The notes beneath the pieces were generated by a model. That model saw only the letters and a list, made by a program, of their open reading frames with translations, did not search any database and was not told the origin of the DNA. A stretch of DNA of 60,000 nucleotides from Bolinopsis microptera (lineage: Eukaryota; Ctenophora; Tentaculata; Lobata; Bolinopsidae), in the NCBI RefSeq assembly GCF_026151205.1, contig NC_087080.1, forward strand, positions 13,651,337-13,711,336, written 5' to 3'. Shown piece after piece: positions 1 to 11,409 of the stretch (position 1 is the first letter of the stretch; each line of letters starts with the position of its first letter). The position numbers were made by a program, and so were the translations under genes.

Positions 1-457
1 ATGCCAATTATTCCATATATGGTCAAATTGACTGAGCTGGGTGTCTCAACGCGACGCGTGGTACAGGGTCCTGGACTCCTGGATCAAGTTGAACACTGCT
101 GGATCAAGTTGAACACTTTAACAATAATAATGTGATCCGACGATGCAAGTGCCAGTATTGATTACGTACCATGATTACGTTTTGGGCTACCTGATGTGCC
201 CCGAGAAATGTTTAAATGTGAGCTACCTGCCCTGAAATTAGGGTGATTTGTGCCGCCGATTCAGATTTTTAAAACTTTTGAAGTTACTGTTGGAATTTTG
301 TATGTGGGGTGGTAAACCGGAATTTTTGAAGAACAAAATATGTTTTACATGTTTGCTTCGACAAAATGTAAATCTCCATTCTGTAGAATACGAATTATTT
401 AATTTCATAATCAAAGTTACCCGTTTCAGATATTTCAAGTCGACTTCTTGGACTTAA
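1..457. other. Gene-free left flank
   Basis: I see no convincing coding region, RNA gene or repeat here. The short open frames overlap on opposite strands and lack domain-like composition or splice context. Confidence 0.5.
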
Positions 458-1168
458 GGGGGCCGGGGGGGGGGGGGGTCTTCATCAAAATTCTCTCGAA
501 ATTGACTTTATAATTGTTTCTGATAGAGTGATATCTATCAGCTGTTTTTAATCCCATGGAAAAATATTATTCCTAGCCGAAATTATTGCCGGTCAAAGGT
601 CAGCGCTTATGTGTAATTGTATTGCGCGAGCAATTTTCAATCGCGCGCCCTCAAAATCGAGTCTAAAAATCTATCTCCTCCTACATTTTTTGAGCAATCA
701 CCCTAAAACTTTCAGGATATGTTCTAAGGACCATTTAGAAAAGATTGTCGGGCCAGAATTTTGAGATAGTCCTTAGAAACATTTTTGTTTAATTTTAAAA
801 ATCTTGGACCTGAAAAAATCGTCAAAAAACGAGGTCCAAGATTTTAAAAATAGAATACAAAATTTTCTAAGGCCTATCTCAAAATTCTGGCCCCACAATC
901 TCTTCTAAATGGTCCTTAAAGCATATCCTGAAAGTTTCAGGGTGATCGCTCAAAAAATGTAGGAGAAGATAGAATTTTAAACTCGATTTTCAGGGCGCGC
1001 GATTGAAAATCGCTCGCGCAATACAATTACACGTAAGCGCTGACCTTTGACCGGCGATAATTTTGGCTAGGAGCAATAGTTTTCCATGGGACCTAAAGCA
1101 GCTGATAGATATCACTCCCCTCTATCAGAAACAACTAAAAAGTCAATTTCGAGAGAATTTTGATGAAG

Positions 1169-1203
<35 letters not shown>

Positions 1204-1208
1204 ACCCC
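458..1208. mobile_element. Fold-back (long inverted repeat) element with TTAA target duplication
   Basis: The two halves are long imperfect inverted copies, folding around about 800-835. The left arm after 479 reads TCTTCATCAAAATTCTCTCG and its reverse complement lies just before 1170. TTAA sits immediately outside each end (454-457 and 1209-1212). The termini are GGGGGCCGG and, read inward from the right, GGGGTCCGG. TTAA duplications are typical of the piggyBac superfamily, so this is probably a non-autonomous piggyBac-type element; that assignment is inference. No coding capacity is visible. Homopolymers of 14 G (465-478) and 32 C (1170-1201) lie just inside the ends, and their lengths may be unreliable. 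Confidence 0.75.
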
Positions 1209-1212
1209 TTAA

Positions 1213-2300
1213 AGACTGTTATTTGGCATGAAGACAAATGATAAGCTTTGGTAATAACTAAGAAAAATCATTATTTGCAAAAACAGTTTTGTCTTTCACT
1301 AATCATTGTGGTCCACAAAAATGCTACATCTACATTCTACAACAGAGAGTCAATTGCTACCCATCATTTACACAACAAATGATAATATTATTGAGGGATA
1401 ATTACCCACTCTAATTAACAACGTCATCAGTTATTTAATTAATCATGATAAAGGATATCTAGATATATTTAATTATTTGGATATATTGTCATGGGTTACA
1501 TAAAAGATCTCCGTGGGCATCTCTTAATCCCTGTATATTGCCCATTCTTTTTACCTAAGTCAGAAATCTTTACCCGGCACTGAAATCCACAGTTTTAAAG
1601 CTGCAGAGGTAAAATGATATACAGCATGCTCTTTGTCCAACATCAGAAGCTAAACACCCCCTTCCTGCACCTTTATCTTTCAATCCCTCTTTCTCAACCT
1701 TTTTACCCACCTCTCTCATTATCTTTTAGGCATCACCACACCAAATTGAAGACGATTTTAACACATGATATTATTTTAAAGCTCCTGCTAATAAAAACTT
1801 TCGTATCACCCTAATGTTTTAAGAACCGCCCTTCAGATCACCATACCAAACTTTGATACTCTACCCGGCCACTCTTATTCAACGAAACAAACAAAATCAG
1901 GATTTAGTAAGTGTACGCATATTCATTATTCATCTAATAAGACTCTGCCATTCGTTCTTCAGAAGGTACTGAAAACTTTCACCACAACACAATTGTTCGG
2001 GAAAATGATCAGGTCTGGTCTAAGTCGAGTTTCCAATATTTCCATGTTCTTCAATATCAGATTAAACCACCCAATCTCAAACTTCACTCAGAACAACAAA
2101 CCCACGACTCTCCTTCTTACTAACTCCCGCTCCTCTCCTCTTCCCAGTGAAGACAAACTCGATAACACCATGTGTATCTCCCTTTACTAAGTGCAATTCT
2201 GCACCAAGTCAGCATGTGCCTTTTAGTAATACCTAGTACCCAACCGCTCCTCACACAGCTTACACTTTCCAGCGTCGTCTTCACCCCATTTGGAAACTGA
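1213..2300. other. Gene-free interval
   Basis: AT-rich single-copy-looking sequence with pyrimidine-rich stretches. The open frames are short (about 65 codons) and show no domain-like composition. Nothing else recognised. Confidence 0.45.
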
Positions 2301-2618
2301 AACCAGATATGTCAGAAGTATAGCATGAATCCAGCTTGTGAGTCACCAAACTCACCATAAATTTTAATTAAATAGCACTTAGCAGCCAGCTCATGTCCGT
2401 CTTTAATCTTTATTACAAGATCTCTCCCCAGCTACTCTTCATCTCCAAGGAGCCTACTGCAACATCTCTCTCCTTCTCAATGTTCTCCTTTACACTAACC
2501 ATCACCTCTCTCTGAATTTCCTTATCATACATCTTCTCAGCTGGCTGAATGCTGTCTTGCTGCATACAAATAACCTTCATTCTCTTTTCTTGTGAAGCAT
2601 TTCTTTTCTTTGAGAGAT

Positions 2619-4134
2619 TTACTCTTTTCTTCTAGGAAACACCATTTTCACCATTCTTACCATTTTAGTTGTACAACAATCGGCAACAATTATAACTATT
2701 TTCAGAATAATCGTTAACAACAGGGCCAGGGGCATTCTATTCTCATGTAATCCCAGAGCTTCAAAATCGCTGCAACATTTATACAAATCTAATCTCGAGA
2801 CGATTAGATGAACAACGTTTTTGTCAGTATCGAAAACCTTTTTAAATACCTCCACTAAAAATTCGTTAACCAGTCCTAAACTAGCGATTACCACCAAAAT
2901 TAATATGTAAAAAAATTCCAAAGCAGATATCTGTCCACCACAAGCCACTAGAGCTATGAACAATAAACCTACGATTCCACAATGTACTGACAAGTAATAT
3001 ATCCCGTGACCTAATAAACAGTCAAAGTTTGTCTCGATATTTTTGAAGGCGAGAGTTTTCTGTAGCTCCTCGGCGTCTAAGAGTTGGTTCTTCAAATTCA
3101 GGTTAGCAAGATTAGTTGCAAATACATCTATTAATCTCTCCGCCAAAATGTTAACAAGATTAGATTGGTTCTTCAAATTCAGGTTAGCAAGATTAGTTGC
3201 AAGTGCATCTATTAATTTCTCCGCCAAAATGTTAACAAGATTAGATTGGTTCTTCAAATTCAGGTTAGCAAGATTAGTTGCAAATACATCTATTAATCTC
3301 TCCGCCAAAATGTTAACAAGATTAGATTGGTTCTTCAAATTCAGGTTAGCAAGATTAGTTGCAAGTGCATCTAATTTCTCCGCCAAAATGTTAGCAAGAT
3401 TAGATTGGTTCTTCAAATTCAGGTTAGCAAGATTAGTTGCAAGTGCATCCAATCTCTCTTCCAAAATGTTAGCAGGATTAGATTGGTTCTTCAAATTCAG
3501 GTTAGCAAGATTAGTTGCAAGTGCATCTAATCTCTCTTCCAAAATGTTAGCAGGATTAGATTGGTTCTTCAAAGTCGGGTTTGCAGTATAAGATGCAAGT
3601 GCATCTAATCTCTCTTCCTGGATTTTACATCTGCAAGCTTTTAAGGTAGCAGTATCTTCTTCCCCGTCCGGTAGTAGATTGTGTGAAATTGGAGTAGCAA
3701 GTTTCACTATCAACGAGATGTCAAGTTCGTCTGATTCTTTTTTAATAATACCTTTATATCTTTGGTACTTGAAGTTAAAGACATGAATTTCTTTTGACTC
3801 AACTGGTCCTTATCCGCTACATATGTGAATATTGCCTTACTGCATTCCATAAAGATTGCTCTCTCCTCCTTGGTAAAACATTTCTTCTCGTGATCAATGA
3901 TCATGGACGATTGTATTCCTTGTATCCACAATTCTTTTGAAGATTTGGTGTTTGACTAATTGAGGCAAGCTGGAAGTCTTAAGTAATGTCCCCAGAGGTA
4001 AATCGTCGCAAAATCTTTGAAACGCAAAATCTTTGAAACGCAAAATGTTTCTTTAACAAACTCTCCAGATTTTTGGATACTGGAGCTCAACATCATTGCC
4101 TATCTTCTCAAAATTAGGAAGTTCCTCTGGTGCC
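2619..4134 (-). pseudogene. Broken copy of the HEPN-like membrane protein gene (copy A)
   Basis: Paralogue of the gene at 4775-5692. The start MAPEELPNFE is kept at 4134, but the frame hits a stop after about 25 codons. The following homologous blocks fall in different frames: a TLLKTSSLPQ segment, then RNTIVHD, then CFTKEERAIFMECSKAIFTY at 3710-3931, so several frameshifts are needed. The 3' half is an intact 364-codon ORF (2619-3713) holding 26/27-residue repeats, two hydrophobic segments, a conserved linker (FKKVFDTDKNVVHLIVSRLD) and a third hydrophobic segment near residues 303-318, ending in a basic tail. Either this is a pseudogene, or the 3' ORF survives under another start. I cannot exclude a few assembly errors in the 5' half. 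Confidence 0.65.
3084..3600 (-). repeat. In-frame minisatellite, 78/81-bp units
   Basis: The motif TTGGTTCTTCAAATTCAGG (plus strand) recurs at 3084, 3165, 3246, 3327, 3405, 3483 and 3561, giving spacings of 81, 81, 81, 78, 78 and 78 bp. All periods are multiples of three, so the ORF stays open and encodes 27- or 26-residue units around ATNLANLNLKNQSN. The paralogue downstream has only one diverged counterpart (VSNLTRPNWNNQ), so the array expanded after the duplication. Heptad-like leucine spacing suggests helix, which is inference. Confidence 0.85.
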
Positions 4135-4774
4135 ATCCAATCAGTAAAAGTTGTTTGGTCTGGCGTGAAAGGCTTCCACATACTCAACAGGTTGAACTTT
4201 TTTGTCTTTCAAGCTACAGTAACAAATAAAATTTGCATGTAAATTTGCAATAAAATCAATATGTAATATTATACATTCTTCAGACCTTAATATACCGCAC
4301 TGGCCCACCGGGTCTCTCAGGGTATACAAAAAGTGCACGGTATAAAAACCCCGGTATAGAGAGGTTCACATGATCTCATGAGCCTCTCAAATAACTTGTC
4401 AGAAGTATACCGTACACAGCACTGAGCACTGAACATGAATCCAGCTAGTTAGTCGCCATTAATTAAATAATGTAGAAGCCAGCTTATGTCCGTCTTTACT
4501 ATCAGATCTTTCCCCAGCTGCTCTACATATTCTCTAAGGACCCTACTCTCTTATCCATTACTCCAATCATCACCTCTCTCTCCATCTCAGTTCTCATACA
4601 TCTTCTCGGCTGGCTGAATACTGTCTTGCTGAATACAAATATTATCTTGATTATCTTTTCTTTGGTGAAGCATTTCTTTTCTTTGTGACATTTACTCTTT
4701 TTTTCTAGGAAACACCATTTTCACCATTCTTACCATTTGAGTGACAACGATTATAACTATTTTCAGAATCATCG

Positions 4775-5692
4775 TTAACATGAGAGGGGCATTCGATTCC
4801 CTTGTAACCGCATGGCTTCAAAATCACTCCAACATTTATGCCAATCTAATCTGGAGACGATTAGATGAACAACGTTTTTGTCAGTATCGAAAACCTTTTT
4901 GAATACCTCCACTAAAAATCCGTTAACCAGTACAACACTAGCGATTATCGAAAAAACTAAGCAACAGAACAATCCAAAAGCAGAAATCTGTCCGCCACAA
5001 GCCAGTAGAGATATGACCAGTGCTCCTACAATTACTAAATTGTGTACTGACAAGTAGAATAAGCCATGACCTAGTAAAAAGTCAAAGTTTGCCTCGATAT
5101 TTTTAAAGGCGACAGTATTTTGTATCTCTTGATTATTCCAATTTGGTCGGGTAAGATTAGATACAAGTGGATCTAATCCGTTTTCTGACATGTTTCCCCT
5201 GCAAGCTTTTGAGGTTGTGATATTTTGCAGATTCTGTGAATTTAGTTTCGAATCTCTGACTATCAGCGAGATGTCTCTTTCAAGCGAGATATCAAGTTCA
5301 TATGATTTTTTATCCAACATCTTAACTCTGTTAGCTTTGTTTTTGACTAAGCTTGAAGCTATCAATTGATCGATCTGATACTTTTCTGATAGATAAGTGA
5401 GTGTTGCCTTACTGCATTCCAGGAAAATGGATCTTTCACTCTCGGTAAAGCAGCTTTTCTCGTGTTTATGAACGATTGCATTCCTTGTTACCACAATGTT
5501 TCTATAGATGAGGTGTTTGACAAATTGTGGCAAGCTGGAAGCTTTAAGTAATGTCCCCAGGGTTAAATCGCCATCAAATACTTGAAACACAAATTTTGTC
5601 TTAATTAAATTCGCCAGATGTTTTGAGACTGATATCGCTAGCTTAAAATCACAGCATTTCTGCTCAAAATTAGGAAGTTCCTCTGGTGCCAT
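4775..5692 (-). CDS. Membrane protein with HEPN-like R-x4-H motif (copy B)
   Basis: A 305-codon single-exon ORF starting MAPEELPNFE. Residues 1-105 look helical and contain RNAIVH (70-75). An R-x4-6-H motif near the end of a helical domain is the signature of HEPN RNases and RNA-binding domains, including the DZIP3-like HEPN proteins of invertebrates; the assignment here is inference. A polar linker follows (110-195), then two hydrophobic segments near 211-231 and 238-261, and a linker conserved with copy A. The ORF ends MPLSC. Just after that, another frame encodes the third hydrophobic segment and basic tail seen in copy A, so copy B lost its C terminus by a frameshift around 4790-4800. Expression is unproven. 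Confidence 0.6.
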   Translation of the reverse strand: MAPEELPNFEQKCCDFKLAISVSKHLANLIKTKFVFQVFDGDLTLGTLLKASSLPQFVKHLIYRNIVVTRNAIVHKHEKSCFTESERSIFLECSKATLTYLSEKYQIDQLIASSLVKNKANRVKMLDKKSYELDISLERDISLIVRDSKLNSQNLQNITTSKACRGNMSENGLDPLVSNLTRPNWNNQEIQNTVAFKNIEANFDFLLGHGLFYLSVHNLVIVGALVISLLACGGQISAFGLFCCLVFSIIASVVLVNGFLVEVFKKVFDTDKNVVHLIVSRLDWHKCWSDFEAMRLQGNRMPLSC

Positions 5693-5759
5693 CCTATCAG
5701 AAAAAGTTGTTGGGTCTGGTGCGACAAGGCTTCCACATACTTAACAGATTAAACTTGTT

Positions 5760-8700
5760 TTAGTTCGTTCTCCAACTAACAATAAGGACTAACAGTTGCA
5801 ATACGTTAAGAAAAACAAATAGCTCGAATGAGTAGCGAATAATGTGACCTACGAGTATCATCAAGATGTAATCTAATACATCCTTTCGTTACAAGTTACA
5901 TCCTAATCATAGGGATCCAAGAAAGAACAAAGTTCAAATCTTCCACTAGTTTTTAAAATTGACATGATTTGACTTAATTATTTTTTAATATCTTACATTG
6001 CAAACTTCAGAGAAAGCAGTACAAAGCTGGTCGTCCTAAACAGAAAAGAGATTTTGAAGAATGATTTATGAGGTACTTAAGCTTCATAACCATTGTCCAG
6101 ACGGTGCATTTAGACGCCGTTAATAATTAACCTTGGAGGAACATGGTATTGGTGATGAATGTTTATCCCCACGATATAAACTGAATAATATCAAAATAAA
6201 TATGATAATTATAAATAATATTAATATGATAAAAACTAAATTAAATCCAGAAGTAACCTACACTACAGAGTACAGTCTAGTCCCCGCCGTATCCCCACAA
6301 TAATGAGATAATCGAGCGCACTTTTAGAGATAAAACTAATCACGTGATGATTCTAATATATATGATGATATTAGAATATTACTCAGTAAAATTGTGGGCT
6401 GTTTATTAAGATTTATGAGTAAAAACCACCCTCAAATTGGGAAAGTAAGACTGCAGAACAAGGAGAATGAGATCGCACGTGCAATATAGGGTAGCTGTCA
6501 AATTAGCAAAAGTGCTTCACAAGTCTAGTGAAAATACAACCACTCAACGGTCACGTGGTCTGGTCACGTGGTCACCACGTGTTTTCAGTCGTCCAACAAC
6601 ACGTTGGAGTGTGTGTCATGTGGCAAACTGTCCGTTTTCCGGCGATCTAGCTGTGCTGAGTTGGCTCAGTACGTCGGCCGTGTGTGTAGAGACAGTCTTG
6701 ATTTTATTAGCAGGGTACTGATAGCTATTGTACATTGTTTTCACTGTGTATATATTTGCTGTGAAAGTAAAGGTGAAGCTAAATGGATTTGTGAAAAAAT
6801 AAAATACCAGGGCATTGGGTGAAGGATAATTGCAGTATGCAGCATGAGATGGCATAGCCTTCACAATCTACTAGATGCCTCAAATAAATAAGTAACATGG
6901 TTCAAAATTGTTAAAGTGGTTTTGATTTGGTTTCGGATTAACAGATCTGGACAGACATCTAACACAGAAACTAGTCGGTGAAAGACAAACTAAACGAGGT
7001 ATAGAGACTTTAAAACTCACGGGCAGGTGTAGTAGCACAATGAGCAGAGAGTTCCAGAAAAATGTAGTTGGCAACAGGTGTTTAAACTGGTAACTCGAGG
7101 AGTAACCTAGGGTGGCTTTAGTGGTTTATGGGTGGCTATAACGATAACATTTCATAGGTGCTGTTACAATAGAAGTTTACAGCTGTGGAATGTTAAATCT
7201 TACAGCTGTGGAATGTGACTAGTCGCGACTGTAGTGATCTGAGCAATTATCAGGGGAGTAATGGGTGAGAATTTACTCGGTTTTTAAAGATTGAGCGACT
7301 TTAAATTGTTTGCAAGGCGTTGATTATATGAAACTGGTAGACAAATTTCTGGGAAGGAAACTGTTTCGATTAACTTGAGATTAAAATCAAGAATGAGGGG
7401 CAGGTTCTTTCTAGTTATAAGCAGGTTACTAATGGTAACGATATGTTCTGTTTCAAATTGGAAGTACATGAACAGTGGACCTACAATAACATTCAACAAT
7501 TTAGTGTAGTCAAAATAAATTGCAATTAACGATTTGTATCTAGAAGGTGGACGGAAGTTATGGGAAATGGCTACTCCGCATTGTCCCAGTTTACAATATC
7601 GTCGCTGTTCTGTCGTGAGTTGACTGTCATGAGTGGACCTAAAAAGATAGAACAGTGTCAGTCAAAACTCAAAACAGAGGATACTCAAGAAATACAATTT
7701 CACAAGAAATCTTAGCATTCAGAAAACTGAGAGGGTCGTGATTCCCAACTTCTAAAGATAATAGTAGTATACTAACTCCCACAATATTTAAATATTAATT
7801 TTATCCCACTGTTCTTCTGTAACAATTTTACTTACAAATCACATGCAGAACATGTTGAGCTCATCAGTATTGCAGACAATAGCTAATTTTTACACTGAGT
7901 TCATCGAAAAGTTGGTCGTGAAAAGCCGGAAATATAAAAGTAAATGATTAAACAATAAACAAGACAATCGTGAGGACAGAAAAATAATCAACGAATAGAT
8001 ATTTTAGATAAACGGGCAATAATAAATTACAGGGACTATCTTTATGAGTTTTATCAAGTTACGCCGGTCGTGAAGCATTACTAAAACCAACATAATATAT
8101 TTACTAATACGCCAATAAAGTACTATGCAGTATTTACTATTTACTGATCCCATCATTTACTAAGTAAAGTACTCAGCAAGTAAGCAGTATTAATAGAACT
8201 ATTAACTACTAAGCCAAAGATTTAAGGAATCCACCCTTACGGCTAATACCCTGGTTAAATTATGACGATCACTATACTGATAGCTATACTAATTTAAAAA
8301 GACGTCTGATTGTAATTGGGAATAACGTAGTGACAAAGGAAGCTAGCTTCTAAATTATTCCGCTCGACAGACGCTGCAGTAAATTTACCAACAAACATTC
8401 ACTAATTAGTAATTATATGCAATTATGCTCGTGATAATTGGCAATTGCAGTAAATTATTGTTTCTGTGTTTTAAGTGTGATACAATTATATCAGCTCACG
8501 ATACCCATGATACCATCTGTAAAGCTTATGTAGTAATTGTGTTATCCTTGTTCTCTATATATATATATACTACGTCCCAACAAAATAATTAATACAACTC
8601 AAACTGTAGCAAGAATCTCGTGATTCGTAAACTAAATTTAACTTATGTCACGCATCTGAATATTTGGAACATATTGAATACATAAAGATGACTCACAAAT

Positions 8701-9288
8701 CATAGGATGCTCCAAACATCATGTAAAGACTGCGTGAGTTATGAATCACCTCCTCACCATAATTTTGTCAGTTATCATAATTTCGATTTCATTCGAGGTC
8801 ATTCGAGTAACATTAACCGACACATATTCGAGAATAGCATAACTACAGATTGAACTTTAAAATTAAAACCATAGTAACAAGTTTGTTACAAACAAATAAC
8901 ATAATATTAAACTAATTACAACACTTCAAATCTGTTACATTTATTGAGGCACTTAAAAGCTAACCTCAAGCAACCCCCCCCCCCCCCCCCCCCCCCCGCC
9001 ATAGCCTCAACCATGGTTTTACTGAGTTAACATGCAGTGATATTAAACTATCCGCCAGAAAATCACGCTGATCACACAATCTACGATTGGCACGAAACAA
9101 CGTAGCAAAGAGCAACATCACATGACCCTTAGTAGAACCACGTGACACAGAAACCATTAGAAATGTGACAAGGTCTACCATCTTCACTTCGTGGACGACA
9201 ACAGTGACAGGTCATTTGATGCTATCAGGTAGAGATGACTGCAGGTTTTATAGTTTATATAATCTGTCCAAATAGACATATCGAAGTA
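5760..9288. other. Long gene-free interval
   Basis: No convincing coding region, RNA gene or mobile-element end was found. Around 6550-6600 are several CACGTG/TCACGTGG motifs close together. A (TA)n run lies near 8565-8578, and a run of 24 C occupies 8974-8997. ORFs here are short and overlap on both strands. Confidence 0.45.
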
Positions 9289-10173
9289 CCTTACTCGGGA
9301 ATATTATAGCGGGTTAATTTATGACTGGGAAAATTAATAACCGGGAAAAATATGGCGGAATTTCCCAAAACCCGCCAAATTATCCCGGTCATGTATTTAC
9401 CGGTGGCCGACCTTTCAAGTTTTTTTTCAGAGGTCAACAAATTTTCAACCGAAATTTCTGTTTTTGTTACTTGTTAAAGAAGTTATTTCAATTTACAGTT
9501 ACTGATATTACTCAGAAATAGAAAAAAAGACACGTCTAGTATTTAAAGGAAAATAAATCTATAGCAATAATAAGTCAAATCTTCATTAAAGCGTATTCTC
9601 ATTCTCATTATCGCTAATGTCCCCTCCATTATCATTATTGATATCCCCCTGCTGCTGACCGTCAAATTCGAAGTTGTATTGTGGTCTTAACAAGACTTTC
9701 ATTTTGTCCGCTAATGGGGCTACTGCTCTGAAGGTCAGCCGGACTCACCGGAGCTTAATTTCCTGCCCACCGCTTGGTATTGGGGAACGTCTTGGCTTTG
9801 CATCTTCAACTGCTCCAGTAATCAATCCACCGTGGACCATGAAATAGTGGCACAGTTTACTCACTTCATGGGCAAGAAAAGTGAGAATCACGGTCCACCC
9901 TGAAATCTGATTTCTATAACCAAATTGTGATTTTTATAACGAAATTATGGTAGCAACCGCCAATAAAGTTACAGCCCTCCATCCACTGCTTCAAAAGTCT
10001 TCTCTAGCACATATGAGACTTCAGGTAAAATATAATAATCACCACCCCCTTGGAACCCCATAATCTGAGTCGGCGGGTTTTTTTATGACTGGTAAAATTT
10101 TTGACCGGGAAAAATATGGCGGAATCTTCCAAAACCCACCACTTTATCCCGGTTATAATAATCCCGAGTAAGG
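9289..10173. mobile_element. DNA-transposon-like element with inverted ends
   Basis: The left end CCTTACTCGGGAATATTATA (from 9289) is mirrored at the right end, where the reverse complement reads CCTTACTCGGGATTATTATA (ending 10173). A GACCGGGAAAAATATGGCGG-like stretch also recurs near both ends, at about 9340 and 10110. The element is 885 bp. No certain target duplication was found. It encloses the degenerate coding stretch at 9592-9900. Confidence 0.6.
9592..9900 (-). pseudogene. Degenerate coding remnant inside the TIR element
   Basis: Read on the minus strand, about 100 codons have protein-like composition and a single in-frame TGA near 9746. The first part includes ILTFLAHEVSKLCHYFMVHG and SPIPSGGQEIKLR. 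The second includes ADKMKVLLRPQYNFEFDG and an acidic tail DNENENTL before a stop. The position inside a TIR element suggests a transposase or accessory-protein fragment, but I do not recognise the family. The TGA sits in a 21-nt stretch bounded by GTGAGT and TTCAG. That is too short for a normal intron. Confidence 0.35.
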
Positions 10174-11325
10174 TAGGTAAAAGGACCGGAACTATTTAAC
10201 AAGATTGTCAAAGATAACGCTACCCTGATGCCTTTCAATGTTTGAGGTCGTGTATGCCGAATAGTTGGCTCTGGAAAGGCTATAAGCAGACTAGCAGGCT
10301 CCAAGCAAATTTTTATGATCAGAAAAACTGTAGTTCTGTCAGAGTTTCACGCATTACGATACTACAATAGAGAGCAAGAAGAAAATAAACATCTATCTTA
10401 CAGTGCACTTCACATGACACAAATCATTCATTGTCTGTATTTTTGAACGGTTTAGTTAGAGTTAATATTATTGGCTCCAGACAAGTTGTTGCCAAATACA
10501 TACAGGAGATTTAAAGTGAAATGCGGTACTCAAAGTGCCTCGCAAATAGAGTTGAAGCTGCGTACGATGTGTGTACTCACTTAAAGAGTCGTACTAGTTA
10601 TTAAATTTAAAATATAAATTTTCTCTAATAATAGACATTGAATAGCTCAAATTATAAATTAAATACTATGTGACCAACCCAAAGTTCTATGTTGTAGGCT
10701 AATACCGACAACGCAGCCCTGAATGTTCCTAATTCAAGCTATTCAATTATCTATCTTAAACGGGCATAGGAATGGAGACATTAAGTCGGAGGGCAGTACG
10801 ACGCTACTTTCTGAAAAGGGTGTCCAGTACGGTGGAATCATAAGAAGCGCACATTAATTAGAATATAGAAACAAATATAGAAATATAGAAACTACAGCGT
10901 TCATATACATATTATATACATTGATATAAGCCTACCTATGATGTTTCTCAAGTAACAGAACTACAGAATGGCTAGCTTGTTATTGTGTATAAATTATAAC
11001 GCGCTAACGAAATTAGGTTCATCAGTCAACAAGTTTCGGTACAGCAAAGTAGTAAAGTGGCTGGTAAATTTAATATTGGTTTTTATACCTTTACTATAGC
11101 TTCGAAGATTTATAAAATCTTAGTAAAAATGCTGCCAGCGCACCGAATTTGATCATTATTATCTGTTTTTATTTTGTGATTTTGTATCACTTTTTTTTGC
11201 TCACTTCTGACCACACACTAACACTTTCAAACCAGCTCTTTCCTCATTCCAATCACATTCCAACTGGTTAAATATTACACTTCACAAAATACAGGCAGAC
11301 TCACAGGCTGGTTAGAAACACCTAC
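10174..11325. other. Gene-free interval downstream of ODF2 exon 11
   Basis: The last exons of ODF2 would be expected here or further left, but no exon matching its C-terminal region was recognised. AT-rich, no repeats identified. Confidence 0.4.
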
Positions 11326-11409
11326 CTTCAGTTGTTTACATTTGGCCGTTAGCCTGGCTACTTCCTTATCCGAGCTGCTCTTTGTAGCCTTCAACTTTGA
11401 TTTCTCCGT
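11326..11409 (-). CDS. ODF2: ODF2 exon 11 (last exon found)
   Basis: Acceptor TTTCAG and donor AAG|GTAGGT. 28 codons, phase 0, with SSSDKEVARLTAKCKQLK. The good donor shows that the gene continues to the left, but no further exon could be recognised. Confidence 0.83.

Larger units (their letters stand above)
2280..5692. repeat. Tandem segmental duplication of about 2.1 kb
   Basis: The block 2280-4134 is repeated, diverged, as 4395-5692. Matching landmarks are the 3' flanks (2310-2440 with 4395-4520), the shared stretch AACACCATTTTCACCATTCT at both gene ends, and the start-codon region encoding MAPEELPNFE. Between the copies, about 4265-4380 is extra sequence without a partner. The duplication produced the two membrane-protein gene copies annotated separately. 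Confidence 0.8.

Noticed and set aside
3043-3591. 182-codon plus-strand ORF
   Set aside because: Antisense shadow of the in-frame minisatellite of the membrane-protein gene. The minus frame alone continues into the conserved hydrophobic region.
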